Assembly (NCBI GenBank): GCA_036898135.1
Contig: CM072516.1
Location: forward strand, 19,764,193 to 19,828,192
Direction of reading: 5' to 3'
DNA: 64,000 nt
Origin: Oncomelania hupensis
Taxonomy: Eukaryota > Mollusca > Gastropoda > Littorinimorpha > Pomatiopsidae
How positions within the stretch are numbered: the stretch's first letter is position 1; the number at the start of each line of letters is the position of its first letter. The notes beneath the pieces are model-generated. The model was not told where the DNA came from and ran no database searches. It was given only the letters and a program-made list of their open reading frames with translations. Shown here piece by piece: positions 1 to 10,432 of this stretch. Position numbers and translations under genes: made by a program.

Positions 1-342
1 CCAAGCCAATCTAAGTAAAAAAACAACTCAAAGTGAACCAAATCTAAATAGCAAATAGCAGTAAACTAAATCAATAAACTCACAAAGTACTAAACAAATA
101 CAGTTTGAACAACTATTATTTAAAAAATATATATATATAATAACCAATAGTCTAAGTTAAGCGCAATACCAATTCATAACAATGCTTATTTAACCTAAGT
201 CCTCAAATGCATAAAGCCTATAAATTTTTCACCCCAATATCCACATCCCCCAAAACCTGCAATACATATGAGATTTTTGGGGACGTGGATACGTGGACAT
301 TAATATGTTTATAAATATACTTCTTCTTTTTTAACATTATTT
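1..342. other. AT-rich flank, no gene seen
   Basis: No coding or repeat family is recognised. A short AT run lies near 128-141. An imperfect inverted repeat pairs 241-255 with 275-288 (CCACATCCCCC against GGGGACGTGG) and could form a hairpin; its meaning is unknown. Confidence 0.4.
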
Positions 343-455
343 CCTATCCTATCCTGTCCCGTAACTCGGTGTTCGTAGGGGCACCACAGATGATCGTTTA
401 ACCAGCGTACTCCATCTTTCCCTGTCCTCAGCAGCCCTGATTGTTTCCTTCAGTG
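343..455 (-). mobile_element. 3' end of RTE-like LINE copy A, left part
   Basis: Read on the minus strand, this is the last part of the LINE ORF and the 3' tail of short TAGGA repeats, as in the better copy at 16355-18669. The copy is cut by Gypsy-1 and resumes at 6149. Joining 455 to 6154 restores the sequence order of the 16355 copy, and the 5 bases CAGTG occur on both sides of Gypsy-1. Confidence 0.85.
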
Positions 456-1108
456 TGTTACGTTGAAACGCGAATGGTAGTACGTCGGAAACGTGTACGA
501 TAGATCTAATCGTTTCGTTTTGCAAAGTATTCAATAATGGAGTTTATTTACCTTTGATTTGAGTTTGCATTGTTGTTAGGAGAGGCTTTGTATAACGTTG
601 ATGATTTGCGTTAGTCGATATTGTTGGAGAATTTTCGGGATCTGCATGTTTATTACTGTCGATAGAAATTTCCCGATGGATATCGAAGGTCGTGAATGTT
701 CCCGGAAGTAGAGGAAATGTGTATGACGTAAGCCAGTGATGACGATCTTTAGTTCGATTGGTGGCAGTGCGTCATTTCTACCGTGTACCAAATTGTTCGA
801 GAAAAGAGAGAGGTTATTTAATCGTGTGCCGAGTTGCTGTTGAGAGATAGTAAAGTTGTTGATAGTGATTTGGAAAGTAAATTTGAGAGTTGCTGTGAAA
901 GTTGTTGAGTTGAGTTGAGAATTGTATGCAGTTGTTGGTGTGTGCTGAATAAAAAGTGGAAAACTTCATACGTCGAATTAGCGACTTGTATGCTGCTTGA
1001 GCGGGTTGTGTGAATAAACGAATCTGAGCTACACTCATCAGTACTTCAGCATTGGGGCTGAATCCACTACTGATAAAGAAAAACACCATCATCAAACCGA
1101 GTGTAACA
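456..1108 (+). repeat. 5' LTR of Gypsy-1
   Basis: Starts TGTTACG and ends TGTAACA. It repeats at 5496-6148 with the same length and about 99% identity. An AATAAA lies near 948-953. The downstream half contains AG/GT-rich runs (GTTGTTGA, GAGTTGAGTTGAG). Confidence 0.95.
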
Positions 1109-1689
1109 TTTTGGGGGTCAAGCCGCGATTCACGCCATAGCCAAGGGTTCAACTGCTACAACAAGCGAGTCAACGTTACGAGAGGCAGTCATCGAGGGTA
1201 GCCGCCAACGAGTTGCGTCGAGAGGGGCCAACATACTGGGACTACATCACCGATAGGTTTGGGTTGACTGCAAGGGCGTGTAGTCGCTGAAGAGTTGCTT
1301 CGTGAGCGAACAACAGATCGGGACTACGTGGCTACCGTAAGACTACGTCGAGGGACAGTCTCGGAGCTACATCGCCAGTATTAGAGAGAGCGACGAGCGG
1401 ACGTCGCGTCTACTTCAGCACAGGAGCGTATACATCAACACCAGCGTGGTGCAGCGTCACATACGACGAGGACAGCGGGGCCTGCGTCAGCGAAAGCGAC
1501 TAGTGACAAGCATCAGCGCTACTGCAGAAAGCGTGCTGTTCTAGAACAGTCTAGAAAGGTACAGCACAGTCAAGAACTTTCCAGAAAAAAAAGAACTCTA
1601 CAGTCAAGAACTTTCTAGAAGAAGAACCTTCCAGAAAATAACTTTCTAGAAAAGAACTTTCTTGAAAAGAACTTTCCAGAAGCATCAAG
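1109..1689 (+). other. Gypsy-1 untranslated leader with primer-binding-site candidate
   Basis: Lies between the 5' LTR and the gag ATG. A TGG-starting primer-binding candidate begins at 1112 (TGGGGGTCA), four bases after the LTR; the matching tRNA is not identified. The rest is GC-richer and non-coding and ends in the motif cluster annotated separately. Confidence 0.6.
1574..1686. promoter_or_regulatory. Cluster of heat-shock-element-like motifs upstream of gag
   Basis: At least five near-tandem copies of a 13-base motif fit GAAnnTTCnnGAA exactly, for example 1574-1586, 1608-1620 and 1624-1636, with further copies up to 1683; one intervening copy starts TAA. Three alternating GAA/TTC blocks with two-base spacing is the known minimal heat-shock factor binding site. 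The motif match is seen directly. Its use by HSF is inference, because the array lies downstream of the LTR and could also be an accidental palindromic repeat. Confidence 0.5.
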
Positions 1690-3519
1690 ATGGCTGACTT
1701 CTGGCAGAAAGGGGTTGAACTAAATCTAAAAGGCAAACAGCTGACGGAGTACGTCAAATGCCTGGAGAGAATATTGCGTGAAGAAAGAGAAGAACAGCGA
1801 AGGCGCGAAGAAAGAGAATTGGAAGAGAAGCGTCTAGAAAAAGAAATAGAATTAGAACAGAAGCGTCTAGAATTAGAGGAGCAGCGACGCCGAGAAGAAA
1901 GGGAAGAACAACGTCGCCGTGAAGAAAGAGAAGAGCAGCGTAAAGAAAGAGAAGATGAGCGTAGGCGTGAGGAAAGAGAAGCTGATCGGCAGTTCCAACT
2001 AGAGTTGGCGCGCATCCAGCAACAGCAGCATGCGCCACAAGTTATCAGTGACAACACGGCTCCAAAATTGCCAGCTTTCGTCGACGGGAAGGACCAGATT
2101 GACAGTTATCTGGCGAGATTCGAAAGGTTCGCTGAAAGCTCTAACTGGCAACCTCAAGACTGGGCAATTCGACTGAGTGCACTTCTGACGGGGCAAGCTC
2201 TCGAAGTTTACACCAGACTGTCGAACGATGACGCCAAAAACTACGACGTCTTGAAAGAGGCCCTGATGCAGTGCTACAACTTTACAGAGAAGGGCTACCG
2301 TAAACGCTTCCGTGAATGCCGGCCTAAGTCAGACGAGACGCCAAAGCAGTTTGTGGAGCGCCTGTCGTCATATCTACACAAGTGGGTGGAGTTATCAGGC
2401 GAAAGGAAGTCTTACGACAGTCTCCATGACCTGATCGTGAAGGAACAATTTCTCAATGCCTGTCACAAGGACCTAGCGACCCACTTAGAAGAACAAAAGC
2501 TGCAGACGCTTAAAGATGTGACTGAGGCTGCTGAAAGATATCTTATCGCTCATGGGAAAACCCTGGGGCCACCCAGCGCGACGAAACATTTTCAGAAGAC
2601 TGCAAACCATGGGAACCAGATCCAAGGGAGCCAGACGAGCCAGAGACAGACGGACTCCACGCCTCCTCCCAGGGAAGGGCATTCAAGAGGCTGTTTCACC
2701 TGCAACGCTACAGACCACAGGGCGGCTAATTGTCCTCAAAACAAAAGTAGCGGACAGCGGAGCAGTACGGACAACGCAGCGGCGGGCAACCGGCAGAGGC
2801 GGTTTTCCAATCAACGGCAAACCAGTAGATCTGACCATCAGGTGTGCGGCGGGAGCGTCATTCTTCCGAGTGAGACCGAGCACACAGCTACCCCTGCGGA
2901 CGTGCAAGAGTGCATGACCGATGGCCAACTTCTTCTTGCCAACGGAAAATCCATCCCCGTCGTCGCCAGCGCAGCTGTGACCGTCCAGAACATGCCTGTT
3001 TCAAAGGGACGCGTCGGAAATCATGAAGTGACTGTCTTAAGAGACTCTGGCTGTAGTGGGGTCATCGTCAGAGAAGACCTAATCGCTAAAGAACAGTTCA
3101 CTGGCGATTCAAAATGGACACTTATGGCCGACAGCAAATGTGTGAAAGCGCCAGTTGCAAAAATTCAAGTCAGCACACCTTTCTACATAGGCGAAGTCGA
3201 AGCGGTTTGCCTGAAGAAGCCGCTGTATGATTTGATGATCGGGAATATCGACGGCGCGAGACGACCCGACGACCCCGATCCAGAGTGGAGTCCTGCCTCA
3301 AATCAACACGTCGAAGTTGTGGAGGAGGATCCATTGCCATTTCCCGATGGAGACCTTACAGAGCTGCTACGGGACAATGTGGTTACTCCGGCTCAGCCCT
3401 GCCGACCAGAGATCGTCGGTGCTGTTACTACCAGGGCCCAGGCCAAGAGAGACAAGACGTCTACGCCACTGAAGGTCGCCGACAACTCAAAGCTGCCATC
3501 GTGGACAGAGATAAGCTGA
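1690..3519 (+). CDS. Gypsy-1 Gag with aspartic protease domain
   Basis: A 609-residue open frame. Residues about 35-115 are a strongly charged Arg/Glu coiled coil. A Gag core follows. A CCHC zinc knuckle (CFTCNATDHRAANC) at about 334-347 would bind RNA. A retropepsin-like active site (LRDSGCSG) lies near 450-455. Gag packages the element RNA in a cytoplasmic particle and the protease would mature it. The ATG at 1690 follows the leader and gives the conserved Gag N-terminus. The frame should continue into integrase but stops at 3519, because one base appears to be lost near 3490-3500; the next frame takes up the pre-integrase region. The N-terminal GKQLTEYVK motif resembles that of the other two Gags in this window. 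Confidence 0.88.
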   Translation: MADFWQKGVELNLKGKQLTEYVKCLERILREEREEQRRREERELEEKRLEKEIELEQKRLELEEQRRREEREEQRRREEREEQRKEREDERRREEREADRQFQLELARIQQQQHAPQVISDNTAPKLPAFVDGKDQIDSYLARFERFAESSNWQPQDWAIRLSALLTGQALEVYTRLSNDDAKNYDVLKEALMQCYNFTEKGYRKRFRECRPKSDETPKQFVERLSSYLHKWVELSGERKSYDSLHDLIVKEQFLNACHKDLATHLEEQKLQTLKDVTEAAERYLIAHGKTLGPPSATKHFQKTANHGNQIQGSQTSQRQTDSTPPPREGHSRGCFTCNATDHRAANCPQNKSSGQRSSTDNAAAGNRQRRFSNQRQTSRSDHQVCGGSVILPSETEHTATPADVQECMTDGQLLLANGKSIPVVASAAVTVQNMPVSKGRVGNHEVTVLRDSGCSGVIVREDLIAKEQFTGDSKWTLMADSKCVKAPVAKIQVSTPFYIGEVEAVCLKKPLYDLMIGNIDGARRPDDPDPEWSPASNQHVEVVEEDPLPFPDGDLTELLRDNVVTPAQPCRPEIVGAVTTRAQAKRDKTSTPLKVADNSKLPSWTEIS

Positions 3520-5241
3520 TCCAGCTCCAGGAAGCTGATAGTACTTTAAACAAGTACAGGAACCGCCAAGACCACGTGACCAAAGGCAGTGGTACGGTCT
3601 ACTTTGAGGTGAAGGCCAAGATCCTGTACCGAATCTTCCAGCACCCGAGGGTCAACGGAGGGAAACCACTACGTCAAGTCTTGGTACCGTTACCCCCTAA
3701 GGCGCCAGGTGATGGAAGTAGCGCATGACTCAATCATGGGAGGTCACCTGGGTATCAAGAAGACGTCGGATAGAATCCAGGCGGTGTTCTACTGGCCAGG
3801 ACTTCATGCGGACGTCAACCGTTTCTGCCGATCATGTGACATTTGCCAGAAGACCATACCTCGAGGAAGGGTCCCGAAAGTGCCTATGCAGAGGATGCCT
3901 CTGATCGACCGACCTTTCAAGAGGGTGGCCTTAGACCTAATCGGCGAAATAAAACCTCCGAGTGAAGAAGGTCATCGGTGGGTACTGACTTTAGTGGACT
4001 ATGCGACTCGGTACCCAGAAGCAGTGCCTCTGAAGAAGATTGACACTGAAACTGTTGCAGAGGCGCTAGTGGACATGTTCAGTAGACTTGGAGTGCCTGA
4101 AGAGATCCTGACAGACCTCGGGACGCAGTTCGTCTCTGACTGCATGAAGGAGGTCAACAGACTGCTAAGCATCCGGCATTTAACTACGACACCCTACCAT
4201 CCAATGTGCAACGGGCTTGTCGAGAAGTTCAATGCTACGCTGAAGTCCACCCTGAAGAAACTGTGCAGCGAGCAGCCCAGACAATGGCATCGCTACATCA
4301 ACGCCTACTTTTCGCCTACAGAGAAGTACCGCAGGAGTCCACCGGCTTTTCTCCGTTCGAGCTGCTGTACGGAAGAACCATCCGAGGGCCGATGCACATC
4401 CTAAACGAACTGTGGACGAAAGAATTAGACACCCCAGAGGTGAAGAACAGCTACCAGTACGTGTTTGAGCTACGAGAGAAGCTGGAGCAGACTCTCGAGA
4501 TAGCCAGAGAAAACCTGAAGAAGTCCCAAGACTGTGGAAAGCACTACTACGATCGTAGGGCTGTGAACAGGAAGTTTAAACCTGGCAACAAAGTGCTGGT
4601 GCTGCTACCTACTGATCACAATAAGTTGCTGATGCAGTGGAAAGGCCCGTACGAAGTGGAGACCGTGGTGGGGATCAACGACTACAAGGTGAAGGTCGGT
4701 CAGCATTCCAAGATATACCACGCCAACCTCCTTAAAGCTGTACGTGGAAAGGCCATCAGAGACTGTGCACGCAGCCACAGCAGCTGTGACCGACGACAGC
4801 TTTGACAGCGAAGAACTGTTGGAACTGGGAGACTTCGATAGCAAAGAAGGCATCGATGTTGTTAAGCTAGGACCACGCTTGACAGAAGGTCAAAAGATGG
4901 AGCTCAAGGACCTTAGGGGCGAGTTTCCCCATAGCTTCAATGATGTCCCAGGCTCTACGACTTTGGTCGAACATGAAGTCCACACCCAGACCCGGAAGGA
5001 GCATCTGCAGACCTTGAGGGAGCTGTTCCACCGTCCCGCAGAAGCCAACCTGACCGTGAGACCCAGCGAATGCATTCTGGGAGCTGACAACGTCGACTGC
5101 GTCGGACATCCGACGGAAGAGGAAGACAACGGAGGATGCACTGACTCCAGGAAAGCCCACGAGATCACTGTCTTTGACCCTGGGCCGATGACGACCGCAA
5201 CTGACGAGGGCGTCGTTTCCTTGCGGTTGAAAGAACATTGA
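3481..5241 (+). pseudogene. Gypsy-1 pol remnant: integrase, then truncated reverse transcriptase
   Basis: The integrase domain runs from about 3520 to 4740. It has the His/Cys zinc region (HDSIMGGH then CRSCDICQ), the catalytic stretches LDLIGEI, TDLGTQF (usually TDNGTQF) and NGLVEKFN, and a GPY motif (WKGPYEV). The reading frame shifts by one base near 3495, 3690, 4300 and 4740. After integrase comes the start of RT (LTEGQKMELKDL) and then, after a large deletion, the tail of the RT palm (LTVRPSECILGADNV). The YxDD box and RNase H are missing. The order integrase-RT is intact and unusual for Ty3 elements. Confidence 0.85.
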
Positions 5242-5495
5242 CTGTGTGGAGAACATTGGCAATATATAAACAGACTTGCAGATGAGGAACATTGACCTTG
5301 TGTGAATGAACTGTGAACATTGGCAATATTTAAACAGACTTGAAGATGAAAACCATTGACTCTGTGTGAATGAACTGAGAACGTTGATAGTGTTCAGACA
5401 GGCTGAAATAAGTCTTAATTCTGTACATTGATTGTGAATTACGTTTCAACGTTGTTGAAAGAAATTGGGTAAATTTCTTCTTGAGTGGGGGGTTA
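5242..5495 (+). repeat. Gypsy-1 3' untranslated region with tandem repeats and polypurine tract
   Basis: Two to three imperfect direct repeats of roughly 75 bases (GAACATTGGCAATAT then AACAGACTTG) fill 5240-5400. The run GAGTGGGGGG just before the 3' LTR is the polypurine tract expected to prime plus-strand DNA. Confidence 0.7.
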
Positions 5496-6148
5496 TGTTA
5501 CGTTGAAACGCGAATGGTAGTACGTCGGAAACGTGTACGATAGATCTAATCGTTTCGTTTTGCAAAGTATTCAATGATGGAGTTTATTTACCTTTGATTT
5601 GAGTTTGCATTGTTGTTAGGAGAGGCTTTGTATAACGTTGATGATTTGCGTTAGTCGATATTGTTGGAGAATTTTCGGGATCTGCATGTTTATTACTGTC
5701 GATAGAAATTTCCCGATGGATATCGAAGGTCGTGAATGTTCCCGGAAGTAGAGGAAATGTGTATGACGTAAGCCAGTGATGACGATCTTTAGTTCGATTG
5801 GTGGCAGTGCGTCATTTCTACCGTGTACCAAATTGTTCGAGAAAAGAGAGAGGTTATTTAATCGTGTGCCGAGTTGCTGTTGAGAGATAGTAAAGTTGTT
5901 GATAGTGATTTGGAAAGTAAATTTGAGAGTTGCTGTGAAAGTTGTTGAGTTGAGTTGAGAATTGTATGCAGTTGTTGGTGTGTGCTGAATAAAAAGTGGA
6001 AAACTTCATACGTTGACTTAGCGACTTGTATGCTGCTTGAGCGGGTTGCGTGAATAAACGAATCTGAGCTACACTCATCAGTACTTCAGCATTGGGGCTG
6101 AATCTACTACTGATAAAGAAAAACACCATCATCAAACCGAGTGTAACA
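5496..6148 (+). repeat. 3' LTR of Gypsy-1
   Basis: Direct repeat of 456-1108 with about five substitutions and no indel. It is followed by the target duplication CAGTG at 6149-6153. Confidence 0.95.
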
Positions 6149-6502
6149 CAGTGTCAAACCAGTCCATTCTCGAATGTTGTCCTCCCACCTCTTTTTCGGT
6201 CTCCCTCTTCTTCTACCTCCTTGCACTGTGCCTTGCAGGATGGTCTTTCCAAGACTTGATGATCTGGTGACGTGGCCATACCATCGGAGTTTAGTTTTTT
6301 TCACCACTGTTAGCAGGTCATCGTGTTGTCCAATGGCTTGTGTGATGGTCTGTCGGACTTCATCGTTGGTGATATGCTTGATATAGGAAATGCCCAGAAG
6401 TCTTCTGTAGCACCTCGTCTCCATGCTTTGTATTCTTCGTTGGAGATCTGCTGTGAAGGTCCATGTTTCGCAAGCATATAGGAAGATGGAGATGACAAGG
6501 GA
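6149..6502 (-). mobile_element. RTE-like LINE copy A, right part
   Basis: Continues the LINE fragment interrupted at 455. On the minus strand it encodes the C-terminal region typical of this family (motifs METRCYRRLLGISY and RRRGRPKKRWEDNIREW), now with substitutions. Homology to the other copies stops at about 6502, where LTR sequence begins. Confidence 0.85.
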
Positions 6503-7213
6503 GCGTATTACACTTGATGTTGTTTTTCTCTATCAGTAGTTGATTCAGCCCAGATGCTTGAAATCCTGATAGGTGTAACTCAGATTCGTTTATCCACGCA
6601 ACCCGTTCAATCATCAACAAGGCAGGAGTCGTCTTTTCAAGTTTTCCACTTTTATTCAGCACACATCAACAACTGCATACTATCGTTCAATCGCTTTTCA
6701 CTTTACAGCAGGCAGTAACATAATGTATTTACCCTTGATTAGACTTTGCGTTGTGGTTGAAAGAAAATTTATATAATGTTCATAATTCTCGGTGGTCGAT
6801 ATTATCGGAGAATTTTCTGGGGTTGCCTGTTTACTATCAGCTTGAAGAAAGTTGTATGACGTAAGACAGTGCATAGTCTTGATGACGAATTTTAATGTGA
6901 TTGGCTGTAATTGCGTCTCGCTGGAGTGTTCGAACGTTCTCTGGAGTATAGAGAGACTATATAAGTGCCACACTATTTAAGAGTTTAAACAGTTGAGAGT
7001 TGATAGTTGTGAATTGAAAAAGTTGTAAAAGAGAAAGTGGAAAAAGCGATGGAGCGATTGTATGCGGTTGTTGATGTGCGCTGAATAAAATCGGAAAACG
7101 TCAAACGACGCTGCCTTGTTGCTGAGTGAACAGGTTGCGTGGATAAACGAATCTGGATTCAAGCATCAGGGCTGAATCAACTACTGATAAAAACCAACAA
7201 CAGTATAACAAGT
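6503..7213. repeat. Inverted pair of LTR fragments related to the Gypsy-1 LTR
   Basis: 6716-7213 (plus strand) is a diverged relative of the Gypsy-1 LTR: it shares the CTGAATAAAA region, the GGATAAACGAATCTG region and a TGATAAAAA 3' end. 6503-6715 is the R/U5 part of the same LTR in reverse orientation, so the two pieces face each other. No internal element sequence lies between them. It could be two insertions or a rearranged solo LTR. Confidence 0.65.
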
Positions 7214-7495
7214 ATACCCATTCTTCCCTTATTACAAAATTTTTTAGATTGACTGCATCCTATACATTTATTGAAGGGAGGGAGACAACAGCAGTAAGAG
7301 AAAACCCTCGGTGTTATGATTATACAAATATACATAAACTTAATGATCTAATCAATACAATTTCTTACAAGAGGGGGGCACATTTATGTCGATTTATTGA
7401 TATAATTTTGTCATTGTTCAAAAATAATGATTGGATTGAACTACTTCTTTTTGTATCTTTAACTTCTTCTCTCACTTTTATAATTACAGTATAAG

Positions 7496-7497
<2 letters not shown>
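7214..7497. other. Intergenic, nothing recognised
   Basis: AT-rich sequence with a short unremarkable open frame (7249-7494) of no recognisable family. Confidence 0.4.
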
Positions 7498-7655
<158 letters not shown>

Positions 7656-7977
7656 GGCTATTGACGCCTAATCTAAACAAAGCCCTAGGCGTTTACAAAG
7701 TCAAAAAATTACAACCAATCAAAAAGAAAACATACAAAACAAGAAAAGAAGAGAATTTTTTCACTGATAACCACCTTCTGCAAAACACACACGCAGACAC
7801 ACACACGCACGCACACATAATCACTTTTATAATAAAGAAAACAAAAAATCAATTAAATTAGTCACTGCGAGAAGCTAAGCACACCAAACATACTCAAAGA
7901 CAATCAAAAGTAAAGACTATGATGGAAATAAATAAGTTTTGAGATGTTTTTTGAAGGTTGGCAGGGAGAGTGAATGA

Positions 7978-8240
7978 CGGATGATGATGATGATGATATT
8001 GTGTGCATACTTAATGTATTGAATGCATGGACTAATGTGATCACAGCTTTTTGATCTTGTTTTGTCTATGACGCTCTGTCCGACTGGGCTGTAAGCCCCT
8101 CAGAGGTTAAAGCCGTAAATAGATAAAACTGGACAATAGAAAAACATCGTCACGCAAGTTCGACCCACGCGGGGTTCGAACCCGTAACCTTAGGCATACA
8201 AAACCAGCTCACTACCAACAGAGCTACAGAACACCCATAA
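7978..8240 (-). mobile_element. tRNA-derived SINE (candidate)
   Basis: On the minus strand the head (about 8240-8160) has a tRNA-like A box (TAGCTCTGTTGGTAGTG) and a canonical B box (GGTTCGAACCC) at tRNA spacing. The acceptor and anticodon stems do not pair well, so it is not a working tRNA. A body of about 150 bases follows, then a short ATC-repeat tail (plus-strand GAT repeats at 7983-7996). Head, body and repeat tail are the layout of a Pol III SINE. Family not identified. Confidence 0.6.
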
Positions 8241-8340
8241 TACACTATGTGTACTGAATCTTATGAGCGCGACACTAGGCTCATGTTATTCAAGTCAATT
8301 CACAGCCGGGACCAGGTGTGCGCTTGATACTCCTAGCAAG

Positions 8341-8505
8341 GTTGTCTGTATATAGCGGAAGTTCCAACTGAAACAGGAACTGTCTGTAGAACAACGTTGC
8401 CTATAGATGTCTACAGTTTTAACTGACCCAGGTATTATCTGTTGACCAAGGTTACCTGTACATATCTGAAGTTCCAACTGACACAGGAACTGTCTGTAGA
8501 CCAAC
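8341..8505. repeat. Three-copy 55-bp minisatellite
   Basis: Three imperfect head-to-tail units of exactly 55 bases: 8341-8395, 8396-8450 and 8451-8505. Each starts GTTRCCTRTA-like and ends near TGTAGACCAAC. The outer two are most alike. The array abuts the lectin exon remnant, and its first unit supplies that frame's last residues. Confidence 0.85.
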
Positions 8506-8700
8506 GTAAGCACAACGACCTTTGACACCAATGTCCATCATTTGGTGAATCACATCCAACTCGTCAGGCGTTTTGGGCATGGCCAGGTCTCCACTTAGTC
8601 GTTGACATTCCAGCCTAGCTCCTCGCCACGTCATGTACTTCCGTCCTTCTTCAAAAACGTGGTAGGAAAAGCACTTGTCCTTTGGACAAAAATGCAACAT
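8452..8700 (-). pseudogene. C-type lectin domain exon (partial)
   Basis: An 82-residue minus-strand frame resembles the N-terminal half of a C-type lectin-like domain: a Cys-rich start (CPKDKCFSYH), an aromatic WRGARLEC region, the GDLAMPKTPDE stretch usual after the first helix, and CAYVGL. The second half of the domain, with its Ca/sugar-binding and WND motifs, is not found nearby. The end of the frame runs into a 55-bp minisatellite and stops. It may be one exon of a gene extending outside view or a stranded remnant; I favour a remnant. Confidence 0.6.
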
Positions 8701-8814
8701 GAAGTGTAAAGAGATAAATTAACCAATGTACTTCTATTGCTTTTAGAGCAACACGTTTTAGGTTTTGGCGAAGTTTAAGTTGTTGTTATTTCTTTTCAAA
8801 TTTATCATTTAGTT

Positions 8815-9014
8815 TTTTTAATAAACGGGGGTTCGACAAATAAGCGTAAAGCCTCAGGGACACCTGCATGTGATGCCTTTATTGTAAAATGGCCGGCTGG
8901 TGGTGTACCTTCAGGGGGGTTATTTCAGCAGATCTTTTATACCGATCAGGGGCGAGTGCTCTTTCAACAAAATTGTGGTCCTGATTCGGCTCTTTGCTGA
9001 CTAACTAACTAACT
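8815..9014 (+). mobile_element. Short retroposon family, copy I (3' part)
   Basis: Matches the 3' half of the full-length copy at 61174-61753 (shared GGGGGTTCGA, CTTTATTGTAAA and CAGATCTTTTAT blocks). It ends in an AACT-repeat tail at 8998-9014. 5' truncated. Confidence 0.75.
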
Positions 9015-9017
9015 ATC

Positions 9018-9138
9018 TTTCCCCCGTGGGGGTGCCGGGGGTTTCAGAATAAATAGTATCCCCACTTTCTAAAAACTTAATACTTTAAATTCCCATTGTC
9101 GCTTTCTCCTCTGTTCTTTGTCATTCCTTTTCTGTTTT
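9018..9138 (+). mobile_element. Short retroposon family, copy II, left part
   Basis: Matches the 5' end of the full-length copy (GGGGGTGCCGGGGGTTTCAG then AGTATCCCCACTTTCT). It begins at the tail of copy I and is interrupted at 9138 by LINE copy B. CTGTTTT occurs on both sides of that LINE (9132-9138 and 10433-10439). Confidence 0.78.
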
Positions 9139-10432
9139 CCTATCCTATCCTATCCTGTCCCGTAACCCGGATGTCGTAGGGGCACCACAGATGATCGTTT
9201 AACCAGCATACTCCATCTTTCTCTGTTGTCCTCAGCAGCCCTGATGGCTTCGCTCAGTGTCAAACCAATCCATTCTCGAATGTTGTCCTCCCACCTCTTT
9301 TTCGGTCTTCCTCTTCTTCTACCTCCTTGCTCTGTGCCTTTCAGAATGGTCTTTGCAAGGCCTGATGGTCTGGTGACGTGGCCATACCATCGGAGTTTTC
9401 GTTTCTTCACCACTGTGAGCAGGTCATCGTGTTGTTCAATGGCTTGTGTGATGGTCTGTCGGACTTCGTCGTTGGTGATGTGTTGGGTATAGGAAATGCC
9501 CAGAAGTCTACTGTAACATCTCATCTCCATGCTTTATATTCTTCGTTGTAGATCTCCTGTGAGGGTCCATGCTTCGCAAGCATATAGGAAGATGGAGATG
9601 ACAAGGGAGCGCAGCAGTCTTACTTAATAGAATGTAGACTGATGGTCCTGTCTTTCCAAATGGGCTTCAACCTTGTCAGGGCAGCAGTTGTTTGTGCGAT
9701 CCTGGAGAGGACTTCCTGTCGGGACCCATTGTCTGATAAATGGCTCCCAAATATTTGAAGCTATGCACTGTGTTGAGGGATTGGCCTTGGATTTTGATGT
9801 CCGTGTTGATGACATTGGTGTTGTTGGTCATCATTTTGGTCTTCTCTGCACTTATTTCCATTCCATAAGCTCTGGAGGTGGTGTCAAGCCTCTGTACCAG
9901 CTGTTCACGTTCTTGTTCCTCTCCAGCAAATCCATCATTGTCATCCGGAAAACGAAGATTGGAGATTGCTCTGCCCCCTATGCTGACTGTGCCTTCGTGA
10001 TCTGCAAGAGCATCTGATATGATGCGCTCTAGGAAGATGTTGAAGAGTGTTGGAGAGAGTAGGCATCCTTGTCGCACACCGATTGTTGTTCTGAACCAGT
10101 TCCCGATGACGCTGTTATGGAGGACTGCACTGGTAGCCTTGTCATACATGCTTTTGATGACTTCAATAATTTTAGGGCTGATGATGTACACTTTCATTGT
10201 TGCCCATAGAGCTGCATGCCAGACTCGGTCAAACGCCTTCTGGAAGTCTATGAACACATGATATAGATGTGGTTGGTGCTGTAGGTATTTCTCACAGAGT
10301 ATTCTGAGGTTGAAAATCTGTTAAGCGGTGCTTCGCCGTGCCCTGAATCCTGCTTGTTCTTCAGCTATGATTTGTTCAGCTTGGGGTTTCAACCTGTTGA
10401 GTATTATTTTCAGGAGGACCTTGCTGGGATGG
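9139..10432 (-). mobile_element. RTE-like LINE copy B, 5' truncated
   Basis: The minus strand carries the RT-to-C-terminal part of the LINE family: FIDFQKAFDRVWHAALW, GVRQGCLLSPTLFN and SNLRFPDDNDG, then the C-terminal region and a TAGGA-repeat tail at the 9139 end. The usual FADD active-site box reads FPDD, frameshifts occur near 9680 and 9540, and part of the region near 9600-9680 is altered, so the copy is dead. A 7-bp duplication CTGTTTT flanks it. Confidence 0.88.

Larger units (their letters stand above)
456..6148 (+). mobile_element. Gypsy-1, Ty3-type LTR retrotransposon (Gmr1-like order), internally deleted
   Basis: A complete LTR-to-LTR insertion with 653-bp LTRs and a 5-bp target duplication CAGTG (451-455 and 6149-6153). 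By eye the LTRs differ at about 5 positions, so it is young. Inside are a leader, an open gag-protease frame (1690-3519), an integrase region broken by four single-base frameshifts, and only the two ends of reverse transcriptase, with most of RT and all of RNase H deleted. Integrase lies before RT, as in Gmr1-like Ty3 elements. It cannot encode its own RT and would need help in trans. Confidence 0.92.

Noticed and set aside
1551..2057. Ser/Arg-rich minus-strand frame, 168 residues
   Set aside because: It is antisense to the repetitive coiled-coil part of Gypsy-1 Gag.
8161..8236. Functional tRNA gene
   Set aside because: A and B boxes are present, but acceptor and anticodon stems do not pair and a SINE-like body and tail follow.
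9226..9492. Repeated frame on the strand opposite the LINE C-terminus (also at 6174, 16452, 23659 and 24375)
   Set aside because: Antisense of the conserved LINE C-terminal coding region; it recurs wherever the LINE does.
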